The notes below the pieces were generated by a model, which was given only the letters and a program-made list of their open reading frames with translations, was not told the origin of the DNA and did not search any database. The position numbers and the translations under genes are program-made. A DNA stretch of 35,553 nt from Gnetum montanum (lineage: Eukaryota > Streptophyta > Gnetopsida > Gnetales > Gnetaceae): positions 11,749-47,301 of the forward strand of contig MNCI01023815.1 in the NCBI GenBank assembly GCA_015680685.1, in the 5' to 3' direction. Below are positions 1 to 10,963 of the stretch, in pieces. Numbering within the stretch: the first letter of the stretch is position 1; each line of letters opens with the position of its first letter.

Positions 1-430
1 GTAGTGGTGGCTCCTCCATGGGTGTCTTTCCTTTGTTTTGTGCTCCAAGCTTCTGAGATTGATACTATTGAAGAAGTGCCTAAAGTTTCTCCTCTTCTAT
101 CCATAGATTATGAGCTATCCATGCTGATGTTCCAATGTTTGATGGAGTCAGCACTTTCCATGGACACGGTAGCTGTGGGAACACTTGATTGGCCTTGACA
201 TGTCATGCTATAAACAACCATCATTCCTCTTCATCGGCTTGGGCCTTGACCTCTCCACCTTTTTCTTGGATAGATTATGCAGTAACAAGAGTTCCATGAT
301 GGATGTTGAATGATTGGGCCTCTTGGTCTACATGTTTTGCATGAAGTCCTTGGCCTCTGCCTCCCCTTGGTCATTTGGTTGCACCTTGAGAAGGTCCTCC
401 TTGTTGTCTTCTTTTAGGGACCATCTATAA
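1..430 (-). mobile_element. Internal fragment of TGATGAG-family LTR element
   Basis: Positions 5-100 resemble 31676-31770 in the same orientation (shared core around ctcctcca.gggtgtcttt, then gat..tattgaag). The latter lies just inside the PPT of the LTR at 30632-31477, so this is the 3' internal part of a related element whose 3' LTR would be left of the window. Read on the minus strand, a broken frame ends in a short lysine/proline/glutamate-rich tail (KGKTPMEEPP), matching KRKTPMEETPS in the other copy. In-frame stops interrupt it. The product is not recognised. Confidence 0.55.
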
Positions 431-1318
431 TCACACAAAGATCAATTGTTGGTAAGGTTATTGAAAAAAGTTCAATGATTTCATATCTTACTCATTGCCT
501 TTAATAAATGTTGAATTATTTGCTTAGTATGATTTTAGAGTTAGAAATTTTTTTCAAGGAAGTTGCCTTAAAAGTTTAATGTCAGACCTGGTTGGTTTAG
601 GTGACACATAAAAGGACCTGGTTTTGAGGAACGTTTGATAAAATGATGATAAAGGAAAGAATAGATTTGGAAATGAAGTATTCAAAGGGTATAAGATGAT
701 GTGGTGGTGTGCAATAAGTACAAATTACAAAAGTCACGAAAGTGGGTCCTCCCCAAAGCAGGTTCCAACCTATAATGCCCTTGCATAACCACACCTTAAA
801 ATGTTTGTAGGCATTAGAAGGGTTAAATGTAATGCATACTAGTTTCACAAAACACACACATGTAGATACCACCAGAATGAGGTAATAATTCTACGCTATA
901 CAAGACACAAGCCACAGCTCCATGAACAACGAAATGAGATGGGGTATAGAAGGGATTGTAGAGATGAGGACATGAGGTAACTAACCCAAGGCATAATGAA
1001 TTCTGCATGTAAAGCATGATTAACATGTCATTAACCTATTATTCCAAGATTAGGATGAAGTCCATTCCTTTGATCAGTGACATCGCATTATTTTATCCCA
1101 TGATGAGTGACTATGAGAGTACCTGAACAACAAGGCATACGATCACTTGGCATTTTGTTCAAGGGAGGAGAGATTTTTTCTTTGTGGCACTTTCTTCATT
1201 TTTCTCTCTTTTTTTCCTTTCTCTCTCTTTTTTTTTGATTGTTGAATCCAGAGAAGCCGCCAACCTTCAGACATGGGTGCATGTCTTTCCAGTGGGACCG
1301 CCTAGAACAGCATGGGTG
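431..1318. other. Unassigned region with a pyrimidine-rich tract
   Basis: No supported gene; the short open frames here show no recognisable motif. A strongly pyrimidine-biased stretch (runs of T and CT) lies at about 1172-1226. It is probably further decayed internal sequence of the element represented at 1-430 and 1319-1662, but no second copy in the window confirms this. Near 1282-1320 the short phrase catgggtgca occurs twice, the second time at the point where LTR homology starts. Confidence 0.3.
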
Positions 1319-1662
1319 CAATGATGAAGTAATCTCAATCTTTATTTCTGGTCATGTGCATGTCCAAGTACATCACACTCCAATAAAGGATGCTGTACAA
1401 TTACAATCATCACACTGCAGGCATCACTGAGAAATAATTCTAACTCTAAGAAGGAAAAACTTCAAGATTTTGGGTAAGGAACTAAGAACTAACTACCTAG
1501 AACAAGGAAAGCGACATGTTATTTATAGAAATTGAGGCAGGCCACGATATCGTGGTTGCGATATCAGGGGTCTGGTATCGGGACCTATCAAACTTGGCAT
1601 CTTATATCAGGGTTTAGATAACAGGGGTTCGATAACAGGACCTGATAGACCATGACTCATTA
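1319..1662 (-). mobile_element. TGATGAG-family LTR fragment (copy C)
   Basis: From aatgatgaagtaatct rightward the sequence follows the LTR at 30632-31477: poly(A)-signal region, a block of tcatgtgc/tccaagta, then a TATA-like box (minus-strand TATAAATA near 1518-1527), then GATATC-containing U3 repeats. The LTR start on the minus strand reads TAATGAGTCATG against TGATGAGTCATG in the other copy. Homology stops abruptly at 1319, so the U5 side is missing. It abuts the truncated T1 LTR at 1673, with about 10 bases between, implying insertion into that LTR. Confidence 0.7.
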
Positions 1663-1680
1663 GCAAGTAAAGTGCAAAAA

Positions 1681-1685
<5 letters not shown>

Positions 1686-1731
<46 letters not shown>
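1686..1731. repeat. (AG)n microsatellite
   Basis: About 22 uninterrupted AG dinucleotides inside the T1 3' LTR. The matching position in the 5' LTR (about 10942-10963) holds a run of roughly half that length, so the tract changed length after insertion. Confidence 0.95.
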
Positions 1732-1734
<3 letters not shown>

Positions 1735-2447
1735 GGAACACCATCCCAAATGGGGTTGAGCATAGTTAACACCAAAAGGGGTTGGAAGATACATAATGTA
1801 TAATAGGCATAGTGGACAATGTAGTCATAGTCTCCAAGGTGTCTAGTTGCAAAGATTGGACTTTGTTGAGGTGTCTATGTCTATCAGGTTGGTCACTGTG
1901 ATGTTTTAGTGGACTATGTTGGTTTGTAATGGCCTATAAATTTGTTAATATGCCTTTGGTCTTCTCCCAAGCACTTCTTAGATTTTCCAACTCTTAGATT
2001 TGCCAACTTGTCAACCCTAAGAACTTTGAGGGCGTAGGTATTTCTAGGCCTAGGATTAGCAGAAGATGTGGGATGGCTACCACATGGTAGAGGGGATAGT
2101 TGGGACTATGCTCTCATCCAACTATGCTCTCCACTAGGTTGGTGGTGTTATGCTTTGTTGTGCTCTATTGGACTTCATGAGACTATGAGACTATGATTGT
2201 GACTATGCTACCAACCACATATGTGTGTCGAGAAGATTGCAAGACACCTAAAAAATGAAAGCTAGAGACTATGCTCCACAGGGCTACACTCTCCATGATC
2301 TTACATGGGGTTAAGCATAGTTACAATTTTGAGACCAAAAAGGGGATACAAAAGAAAGCATTTTGCTAACTACGCTTGTCAAAGGTGAGTTGAAGCTAAG
2401 CTAAGTGGTGTTGTTGTGTTGTGGAGGCCATTGGAGGCTATTCTTGT

Positions 2448-2990
2448 TGACTACGCTTGACTACACTTTGGATTGGGGGAGAGTGTAGTTCCACACTTAG
2501 GAAAAAAATTTACAAAAAATGGTCATGTGCTAACTACACTCTCCACTAGAGGTTGACTACACTCTGGGTTGGTGGAAAGCGTAGTCCTAGGACTTAGAAA
2601 AAAATTGTAAAAAAAGAAAAAAGCTTGCTCCTTGCTAACTACACTCTCTATGAGAGGCTGACTGTGCTCTCAATTAGGATTGAGCATAGTCTTGAGACTT
2701 ATAAAAATTTCAAAAAACTAGCCTTCGTGCTAACTACACTCTCCACAAGAGGCTAACTACACTCCCAAATAGGGGCAAGCGTAGTCCCAGCACTTAAAAA
2801 AATTGCAAAAATTGGCCTTTGTGTTGACTACACTCTACATTAGAGGTTGACTACACTCCCATTTGAGGAAGAGCGTAGTGTCAACACTTAGAAAAAATTG
2901 CAAAAAACTAGCCTTCATGATGATTATGCTCTCTACAAGAGGTTGACTACACTCCTAACTGGGGACAAACATAGTCTCAACACTTAGTTA
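2448..2990. repeat. LTR-embedded tandem array, about 96-bp unit
   Basis: Units begin with a variant of taactacactctccac at about 2448, 2531, 2636, 2731, 2824 and 2921. Each continues with a second actacactc motif, a g..gagcgtagt phrase, then cacttagaaaaaa and ttgcaaaaa. Spacing is 83-105 bases, giving about six units. The 5' LTR of the same element has about five. Confidence 0.85.
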
Positions 2991-3024
2991 ATATTTGTAG
3001 TCGGGATTCCATAGCCTAGATTTG

Positions 3025-3105
3025 GTGGTGTTTCATTGGTTCTTCTTTATTGACGTCTAGAGGAGTGACCTGAGAGACATTAACAAAGAATAGAAAAACA
3101 CCACA
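3025..3105. promoter_or_regulatory. PPT and hairpin at 3' LTR boundary of T1
   Basis: On the minus strand the purine-rich AAAGAAGAACCAA (about 3041-3053) sits directly before the LTR start TGAAACACC, the expected place of a plus-strand primer. The arms ggtggtgttt (3024-3033) and aaaacaccac (3095-3104) are complementary and enclose the tract. An inner pair, ctttattgacgtc and gacattaacaaag, extends the fold. The same layout is present at 30131-30210 and 33546-33626. Confidence 0.7.
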
Positions 3106-4509
3106 ATAGGCTTGGAACCAACATCACTCTTTAGTACCTGATCAGATGTCATTGCATCATGCTCAAGACTGTTGTGGATAGTGACATACTAGATGGTAGG
3201 TTAGAAGCATGAGTAAAAGGTGTCGGTAATGTGTTGGGGATAAAAGGAAAGATGAGATGCAAATGAAATGTTATGATGCAAGGACATAACAGCTATTGGT
3301 GACCATGGCACTAGAGTGCCTTGCCCTTGAAAACATTGACCTCTTGTCAAAGTGCTTGTGAGAGAGTCAAGGTGTAGGTTCAAGGCTAGGCCAGTTGCAA
3401 AAATACTTTGCTACTAGATTACTTGGTGATGTGCTTTCCCCCTAATTTTTTTGGTGGGGTGAACCTTATTTGGGCTTTGCACATTATTGAATGCTTACTG
3501 TGAAGTGAAATGCTTTACATTAGGTGAGTTACATGTCACTAGATGGGCTTTGGTTCATCATTGATGAGACTACATGGCATTTGTATGACAAGTGTTTCCT
3601 CCCCAGGATGACTTATGTTACATTTGCTTGGGATTTGATCAATTGATAGAGCCATGGGATGACTTATGTTATGTTTGCCTTGGGAAGCTAACATTTGATG
3701 TGAGATGTAAAGAGGGTGCCATGTGGTCACAACATGTGAGCATCAAAAATGTTTGCAATCTTTGCTATGCAGGGAATGAGAGGGTATTAGGATGTAGGAG
3801 TAGATGTGAGAGGCTATAACGGGATAATGGGGATGTGCATTCTTGAGAGGCTTAGCTAGTCCAATCATGCACATCAAAGCGATGTGGTGACTTGCTGCTA
3901 TGATGATATGCACCTTTGCACAGCTACTTGGGGCTTCATCCTGTAAACACAACTCTGAGAAGACAAGAAAACCATACAAGGAAAAAATGCAAATAGATTA
4001 TAGATGACAAAATGTAAAAGGCCACATTAGCAACATATGTTGTAGAGATTGCAAGTGATTTATTCTAAAATTGTAGTGTGCTCACTTGCTTGGTGTAGAA
4101 GGAGAGTTGTAGTATGTAGAAGGATGGAAAAAGTTATTAACACACACCTAGTTTAAGGTCTTGGTAGACCATGACTTCACTAGTGTAAGGTCCTAGTAGA
4201 TCGTCAAGCCTAGTTTAAGGTTTTGGTAGACCATGTTATGCTAGTTTATATTCCTAGCACACTTCTCTATGCTAGTTTAACATCTTAATGGATGTCCTAT
4301 GCTGTGCTACTTTAGAGTCATGGTGGACTACTAGTTTAAAGTCATGGTAGACTACTAGTTTATAGTCTTAGTAGATGCATTATGTCGATTTCACATCATA
4401 ACCCAAGGATGAGTTGTGCTAGTTTAACATTGTAGTGGATGAATTGTACCAGTTTAATGTCTTAGTAGATGAATGCTTACCTTGCTTCATTGACATGTGG
4501 TGCTACATG
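3054..4509 (-). other. T1 3' untranslated region
   Basis: The sequence between the pol stop (4510) and the PPT is about 1.45 kb, unusually long, and has no credible gene. It contains a partial tandem duplication (a ggatgacttatgttayrtttgc phrase occurs near 3604 and 3658), a block at 3939-3974 conserved in T3 (34404-34443), and the minisatellite at 4140-4480. Short open frames here lack domain motifs. Confidence 0.65.
4140..4480. repeat. Minisatellite in T1 3' UTR
   Basis: Repeats of ctagtttaaggtcttggtagaccatg and variants such as agtttatagtcttagtagatg, each about 25-45 bases long, in about ten degenerate units. The same motif family occurs at 30270-30365 and 34615-34950, each time between pol-side sequence and the PPT. 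It is therefore a family character rather than a local accident. Confidence 0.85.
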
Positions 4510-5955
4510 CTAGATATAGTATGGCTTCAAGTGCAAATGATTCATCGGATTGGAAAAATCGTTCCCATCTTAATTAGCAAGCTTGAATGCTCCATTGTCA
4601 TAGGCCTTAGTGACCAAGAAAGGCCCTTCCTAGTTAGCTAAGAATTTATCCATGGGTTTGTGAATGGCCTTGAGGACTAGATCCCATTTCTTCATTGGGA
4701 ATTAATGTTGTTTATGATGATGCTTTTGCTATTGCCTTTCTTAATACCACTCGATGTGATCAAGCATACGCATGTGCTCTTCCTCTATTGAGTCAAGGTC
4801 TATGGTTCTCAACTCATTATTCTAAGATTTGTCAATGAAGTCCAAGAGGATTATGTAGAGGGATGGAACCTACAACTCAAGTGAAAAAACTACTTTAGAT
4901 TTGTAGACAAAGGTATAAGGTGTCGTACCTATTGTTGCTCAATGCATTGTGTGATAGGCCCAAAGTCCATAGACTAGTTACTCATGCCATTATTGTTTGC
5001 TATTGCTTAGCATCTTCTTGAGGAGGTTGACGATAACCTTGTTAGTGGCCTCCACTTAGCTATTTTCCTAACAATAGTATGGTGATTAAAACAAGTGCTT
5101 GATGTTGAAGTACTCACAAAAGGCTTTGGTTTCAGTGTTGCTAAACTACAATTCATTGTCCATCACTATGGTCATGGGCAAGTTGAAATGGGTCACTATG
5201 TTATCAAACATGAACTTGCACACCTGTTGCAATGTCATCTTCCTAAGGGGAATAGCTTCGACCCACTTGGTGAAGCATTTGATTGTGGTTATTATGAAGC
5301 TATGCCCTATAGAGGACTTAGGCGTTATGGGTCTGATGATGTTGAGGCTCTAGTGTTGGAATGACCACATGATTTGCATTGTGTGCAATTTAGTTGGTGG
5401 CATGTGCATTAAGCTACTATGCTACTAACAAATGTCACATGTTTTGATGTTCTAGATGCAATTGCTCTTCATGTAAGGCCAATAGTAGACTAGTCATCTA
5501 ATTTTTGTTTCCATTTCCTTAGGTGCTATGTGACCTCCACACAATCCTTCATGGACTTACTTAATGATTATTTTTGCTTTGTTTTCACTTATGTAGGCTA
5601 GCAGTATGCAATTGTAGGATCTACGAATTAACATGTTATCACTTATGATAATGTACTACTATGAACGTTTGTGTACTATGTCCTTTTGAGATGGAGTTAA
5701 CTATTGTAGAGGCTCACCCTATAGAAGGTACACCTTGATGTCGTCGTACCATTCTTTTGCATGGGTGGTGCTAACTATGGATATGGATGCATCCTCGATG
5801 GTTTGCATGATAGGTATAGTGCAATTTTCCATCAAGGTGGACAATGCCTTAAACATGCTAGGTGCTATGCTAAGGGCTAATGTTGCAAGTGCATTGGTAA
5901 TGGAATTTTTCACTTTGGGGGATGTGTTGGATATCAGCAATTGCAAAGTGTTCAA
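4510..5955 (-). pseudogene. Tat-type integrase (T1 pol 3' part)
   Basis: Integrase inserts the cDNA copy into chromosomal DNA. Reading leftward: the end of the second RNase H and a linker (KEWYDDIKVYL), the zinc-binding HHCC region (HEGLCGGH near 5526-5555, CDICQ near 5430), the DDE core (FTKWVEA near 5265-5285, MDNEL near 5150-5165, QVEATNK near 5046-5060, LWAYHT), and a C-terminal domain with LANKDGND ending in LKPYYI and a stop at 4510-4512. The second Asp and the Glu of the triad are visible. The first Asp position, just before CFTKWVEA, reads Lys. About twenty in-frame stops, mostly at Trp or Gln positions, break the frame. Confidence 0.8.
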
Positions 5956-5959
5956 GAAA

Positions 5960-6330
5960 GTGTTTTAGCAGGTCACAATAAGGCTGTAAATGTTGTGCTT
6001 TACAAGCATAGACTTTTGTTACCTAATTGATCATTATTTGTGAATCACTTTGAATCACTATGTGTTGGATTCCTAGGTCATGTGCTGCAAAGATGCCTTG
6101 GAGGAGATCTTCGTACTTTGCCACATTGTTGGTGTAAGGAAATGTGAAACAATATGTGAAGGATTGAATGTCCCCAGAGGGAAACATGATAATAGTAGTG
6201 GTGCTACCCCCTTGAGAGATTGAAGCTCCATAAAAATGTAGGAGTGCCTCATAGTTGTCAATCACTTGGCTAATACTGTTGACATGCTCGTTCAAGAACT
6301 CAAGGTCGATGGTAGCTTGATTGTCTATTG
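5960..6330 (-). pseudogene. Second (archaeal-type) RNase H of T1
   Basis: The Tat lineage carries an extra RNase H between the normal RNase H and integrase. Here FYGASISQGG (about 6195-6230) stands where families have F-D-G-S/A, followed by NNVAKYEDLLQG, AAHDLGIQ and SDSQIMIN. The first catalytic Asp is Tyr, and the Glu expected in A-E-Y-E is Lys, so the enzyme would be inactive. The stretch 6023-6295 is open, which is long for this element. It continues into the linker that precedes integrase. Confidence 0.8.
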
Positions 6331-6379
6331 GTGAAGCTATGAGTTGTGTAGCTATAGCTTAACCTTTCGTTGAGGATTT

Positions 6380-6870
6380 TGTGACATAATGCAAGTCAAA
6401 CTCTACTATTATTACTTTCCAATGTGCAATGTGACTACTTTCATAGATATTCGTTGTTATAGCTTAGAGTACATTATTTTTTCATATGATGTTAACTTGG
6501 TTATGGAAGAGGCAATGCCTCCACTTCTTTCGTGAGAAGATTAGGGGAAGGAAATACTTTTCCACATTGTTGTATCTCATGTCATAAGCTACTAATGCAT
6601 GACTTAGGTAGTAGAGTAGGACCTCTATGCTGTCATCTTGCTTTTGGCAAAGTAGCGAAGCGATGGACATGTCAGAAGTGGCAAGATAGATGTAAAAAGG
6701 CTTATCTCCTTATGGAGGATGAACCATAAGTAGTTGTGTTAATTATTGCTTAATGTTGTCAAATGCTTGTTGGCACTAAGCTATCCACTCAATGTGGGCT
6801 CCTTTCTTGAGAAAATGTTGCATTGGTTGTAACTTATCAATTAATCGAGCAATAAAATTGCATATGAATT
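6380..6870 (-). pseudogene. RT thumb/tether and RNase H of T1
   Basis: On the minus strand a decayed frame has the pattern of a gypsy RT C-terminus and RNase H: MQHFLKKGAHIEW, CQQAFDNIK, then LYYLSHALV, NNVEKYFLPLIF and KKWRHCLFHN. RNase H removes the RNA template during cDNA synthesis. The palm domain that should precede it is absent. Upstream the frame passes within a few codons into protease-like sequence, so roughly a kilobase has been lost. Stops are mainly TAG/TAA at Trp/Gln codons. Confidence 0.78.
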
Positions 6871-6879
6871 GTAGTCATA

Positions 6880-7290
6880 TGGATTTTAGGCATATGGTTT
6901 TCATTGGCTTGATTTGATCTATGAAGCCTACCTTATCCACAATGGTGTACGGTATAATGTTTGTTGTTTCTTTATCATTGATGTGCACTCTGCAAATTTT
7001 GCATTTCTTGACATGTATGGTGATGAACATGGGAGTTGTTATGACCTCCTCCTTCTCGAGATTGACCTTGATTGCCTCATCACGAAATTCTAGGGATGTG
7101 AAACTTGATTCTTGTGGTGGGGAGGTAACATCACTATATGGATGGAGGTCTCATTTGTAGGGTTGTCCTTCATAATAGGGATATAGGTCAACATCTACAA
7201 CAGTGCTTCACGGTGGGTAGATGAAATCATGATTAAGTCATACAAGCTTAATGTTTTGTTCTTCTACTTTAGTGCCTATTTAACCTAGGA
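6880..7290 (-). pseudogene. Retroviral-type aspartic protease region of T1
   Basis: The piece LSLYDLIMISSTHREALL (about 7280-7225) matches the conserved Tat segment just upstream of protease. It is followed by PMFITIHVKKCK and TTNIIPYTIVDKVGF (about 7000-6910), the usual context of the D-N/S/T-G active site. At that site the residues read INDKET, so the catalytic D-x-G is not intact. Protease would process the Gag-Pol polyprotein. This assignment rests on the pattern around the active site and on gene order. Confidence 0.6.
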
Positions 7291-7299
7291 TAGTGCATC

Positions 7300-8100
7300 T
7301 ATGAAGTCATTTTCATCAACTAGGTTTTTATTGGCCTCTAGTTCTTTGATGCAGCCTAAGAGACGGATCTCTCGTGAAGGAAACTTGGGCTTCACTTGGT
7401 TGGCCTACTTAGTAGCCTCTATGCTCCCTAGCAGTTTGCTCGTTATGGCCTCTTCAGTTGCCTTGGCCATGGGGACTACAGATATGAGAAGTAGCTTTGG
7501 TGAACCTAGTGCTCTTTGGTCTTGATGTTTCCTAGCCATCTTGTCTATGAGACACTCATTGAGTATGTTATGTTGCCACCTCAAGGACCTGCTAGTGTTG
7601 CCAATGGCGTTGCCCCTTGGGAAGGAAGGAATTGATGCATTGGCCACCACTAGGTTTTGGGCAGGTGAGGGGCTAGCATGTTGTGAGACTTAGATAATGA
7701 AGGGTGGTTGATCTATTATTATTAACGCAACTAGTAGGGGAGCCCTAACTATGAAGGATGCTGTAGGTTCTTGAGGTGACACTCTAATGATGAAGTGGGG
7801 TCAAGGGAACCCTTGTGCTACTAGAGGGCACTTAAATCATAAATGGTTGCTACAATGGTTCTGGGTTGTCATCAATGCTAATAGTGTTTATGAAATAACC
7901 AGCATCATCTATGTTTAGAGGTTCATTATATAGCCTCATAGACTAGTTTTGTGGCCTAATTGGGTTAGTAGTGTTAAGTACCAACTTGCCTATGTCAATC
8001 ATCCTTTAGAGGTCATCTCACAATGCTAGGAAAAATTCATATCATGGTTGGGCAACTAGTGGTAATGGAAAAACTGGTCTAGCCTAAAATTCCTTAGGAT
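7300..8100 (-). other. Gag-protease linker region of T1
   Basis: A decayed frame without recognised domains. One open stretch (7405-7650) is rich in Lys, Arg and Ala, which suits a Gag-Pol linker. No independent gene is supported on either strand. Plus-strand open frames here are mirror frames of this region. Confidence 0.4.
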
Positions 8101-8109
8101 TGAGGGCTC

Positions 8110-9400
8110 ATTTGGTGCTATTAATGTAGGATTCCTTAGTAGCTCGTAGTACCTATCATGTTTTTTGTGATCATACTTGGACATATGCTTATACTAGATA
8201 CATCTAGCTTTCAAAAATTGATCCAATAGCTTTGAGGACTTCAGTAGTAATGAGATGTACTTAGAGAAATCCTTGCACTCAAAGGTAGGCCTTGGAACAA
8301 CTTGTGATGTGGCCATCAAGGATGTAGGTTGATTGGTTACCCTAGTGCTAGGGTTGGTGACTTTGTTGTTAGCTAGGGCTCTAGGCTGCCTAGCTATTGG
8401 CCTCGAGTTGGTTGCTTTAGCCTCTTTAACCACCATTGCCACTATTGCATTCTACTTTCCCTTATCCTTATCCCTCCTTACATGCTGATTTTTGTAGGCC
8501 ACATAGGTTGGATCCTTGCTAGTCTTTATCACATCTTATATGCTATTGGTTTGGGTGAAGGCTTGGCTTAGGGATTGTGGGCCTACGTAATATAGTTTCA
8601 ACTTTATAAAGTCATTGATTGCATCCTTAAAAATGGCCAAGAGATGCACTTGAGCTATCAGCTCTCATATTTCATTTAGCAAGGCACTCCAATGCTGAAT
8701 GAACTTTTGCATGGGCTCTATGTGACCCTGCTTAATTTGCATCAATTAGTCCAAAGTTGTCTCTGGCTTCAAATTGTATTCGAAGCACATCAAGAATTGG
8801 CTCAAAGGGTCCTCCAAAAGGGAGATAGAGCTTCTACGCAATGCATAGTACCAATCTAATGCTTTTCCAATGATTGACATAGCAAACACACGTATGATGA
8901 CATGTGGCCATGCTTGCAATAGCAAGCACTTTGACCTAAATATGACCAAATGCACATTGGGGTCCCCCTCAACATTTTATTTGATGAACTAAGGTAGTGG
9001 GACTCCACTTGTAAGAGTTAGAGGAGAGACCACAAGACTTATAGGGTTATCTTGGTAGAATTCCACCACTTTGATAGTTTCAGAGGAGGCAACTTTGAGT
9101 CGCTTCATCTTTTTTGTCAGGCTTGGAATCATCTAGGACACCTGGTCTAAGTTTTGATATGCTCTAGGTGTCTGTACTAGTTGCAAAATTTGTTGTTGGT
9201 CTAGTTGTGTGGTCCATGGCTTAATTGTGGGTTGCAAAATTGTAGAATGTGCTTGATGCATGGGCCGTGCTATAGGGATGGCGATCAAGGTAGGCAACAC
9301 ATATGTGGGTTGGGCTAGCGCTAGGGGCGCTAATGAAACAAGAAAGATGTAGGGTGCCTAAGTCGGTTGGGGCTTGGAGCTAGACCCTATATGGACACAT
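8110..9400 (-). pseudogene. Gag of Tat-type element T1
   Basis: Gag forms the particle around the RNA. Reading leftward: an N-terminal part with NVHLVIF, then the conserved gag core MSIIGKALDWYYAL and LLEDPLSQFLMCFEYN (8746-8955), then IKQGHIEPMQKFIQHW, and a basic, Thr/Ser-rich C-terminal part (8194-8442). The core follows the usual 'A-x-x-W-Y/F ... S-W-x-E-L-x-x-x-F' layout of plant Ty3/gypsy gags. The stops are few and mostly replace Trp, Gln or Tyr. A zinc knuckle is not clearly seen; KYDHKKHDRYYELL may be its remnant. Confidence 0.78.
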
Positions 9401-9976
9401 GGTTAAGTTGGTCCAGTTGCTACATGTAGTGATGGATGAATGGGTGGTAATGATGTCACAAAGGCAAAGTTAAAGGGAGCTACTGCATCATAATGTGTAT
9501 GTTGTATCTAATGTGTTGCTATCATAGGCATTGACCTAGGCCTAGTAGAGTAGGAAGGTGACACTGATGCTATGATTGTCTCAAGGAAAGCTAGCGAATG
9601 AGATTGCAGAAGAGCCAGACTGGGGATCACTCATTAGAGGATGGTGTGGAAAGAGCCTTCATGCTTAGAGAAAGCTTCAAACTCATCCTCTTCTTCCTAT
9701 AGGGGCTCCTCATATTCCATTCCTACATCACACTCATCTACTTGAATGAGCTAGGCTAATATCCAATGGTAGGGCTCTTTGAGTGGGATGATATCGAGAA
9801 AGAAGGGGATATACTCCCCTTCATTCTGATGGATCATTTCATCCCTTCATTTTTCTTGCATGTCTAAGTGGTCTACAGATAGCCTTGCTTGAATTCCTAT
9901 GCATATAAAGTTCTATTGCTAATTGCTTAGTGTGGCATATTCTAGGTCTTAACTACATAGCCTAAGGGATTGCCTT
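9401..9976 (-). other. T1 leader between PBS and gag
   Basis: About 580 bases with scattered gag-like codons (an acidic EEDEFE stretch near 9680-9700 on the minus strand) but no assignable domain. The position between PBS and gag core suggests 5' leader plus the N-terminus of Gag. Confidence 0.4.
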
Positions 9977-9986
9977 GGCTCTACCA
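9977..9986 (-). promoter_or_regulatory. Primer-binding-site remnant of T1
   Basis: The minus strand reads TGGTAGAGCC followed by AAGG. This equals the initiator-tRNA-Met-type PBS TGGTATCAGAGCC with TCA deleted. It directly adjoins the end of the 5' LTR (9987), and the flanking AAGG also follows the PBS at 21135-21148. Confidence 0.65.
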
Positions 9987-10154
9987 TTATGAGATTCCTA
10001 GGGCTATCAATCCTATTCTATTGTTGGATGGGCAAGACAACGAGTGTTCTTGGGACTAACATTGAAGGCTATTCTGGGTTCATGGATGTAGATTAAATTG
10101 AAAGAGGGAATTGCAAGGGTTGATGATCTCAAAATACTGCTAACACCATTGACT

Positions 10155-10290
10155 ATGCTGACTACACTCTCTACACCAAAAAGCTGACTACGCTCTGTAT
10201 GCCAAAGAGCTAACTACCTTGTCTATGCCAAAAAGCTAACTACGCTCTCTATGCTGGAGACGACTACACTCTCTACGTTGGAGATGACAA
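10155..10290. repeat. Short array in T1 5' LTR, about 30-bp unit
   Basis: Four to five units of aaaagctaactacgctctctatgcc with variants. The motif ctacgctct relates it to the larger about 96-bp array of the same LTR. Confidence 0.75.
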
Positions 10291-10941
10291 TGCTCCAACT
10301 AAAAGCATCAATAATTTGGTAGATAGTGGATATGTATGCTTTGGGTTGCTATGTGACATTCTTAGGGAATCAAATACGAGGTCCAGTCTACACCAACTAG
10401 TTAGTAGACAACGCTTGCGTTGGCCTAAGATCCAACTATTGCTACACGCATAGTAGATCCATAGGGGTGTTACGATCTACACTAGCCAGAAGCTAGAAAT
10501 TGTGATGTAGAGAGCATGTAAGACAACCATAATGGAGTCTAAAAAAAGAAAATGGTTTTGGCCCTCCTTCTAGCACAAAAAACTACAGCAATCGAAAACG
10601 TTAGTGGCTAAAACACTGAGGTCTACAAGCATACAACCTAACCCTAAATCCACATGAGGGCTTGTTGGAGGTAGAGATAGGATGCCTTGGATGGTCTAGC
10701 TAATAAGGACTTATTGGATGCAATGGGGATGTATCATGGTTAGTTGTAGTGCTGATTTGAAATGGTGTTAAGTGTGCAGGCAGTGTTTATGGTGTCAATG
10801 GTGTCAGTGGGGTCAAGCATAGTTAGGATTTTTAGCAAAGTGGGCAGAGTCAACTCATGTAGACCACTGCTCGAACATAGTTTTAGGCATAGCTATGCAA
10901 AAAAAACAATGAAAAATGTAATTAAAGTGCAAAAAATGCAA

Positions 10942-10963
10942 AGAAAGAGAGAGAGAGAGAGAG
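10942..10963. repeat. (GA)n tract in T1 5' LTR
   Basis: Short GA run at the place matching the longer AG microsatellite at 1686-1731. Confidence 0.9.

Larger units (their letters stand above)
1673..3040 (-). repeat. T1 3' LTR (truncated)
   Basis: Starts on the minus strand with TGAAACACCACC, a start shared with the LTRs at 30141 and 33556, directly after a purine-rich tract. It aligns with 10928-12189 throughout, including the AG microsatellite and the about 96-bp array. Compared with the 5' LTR (9987-12189) the last 0.94 kb is absent, because the copy is broken at 1673 where LTR copy C begins. Confidence 0.8.

Noticed and set aside
4140-4480. Possible CRISPR-like array
   Set aside because: Units are degenerate and contiguous without unique spacers, and occur in a plant retroelement 3' UTR; it is a minisatellite.
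5095-5364. Plus-strand ORF of 89 codons
   Set aside because: It is the mirror frame of the T1 integrase core, which reads on the minus strand with clear integrase motifs.
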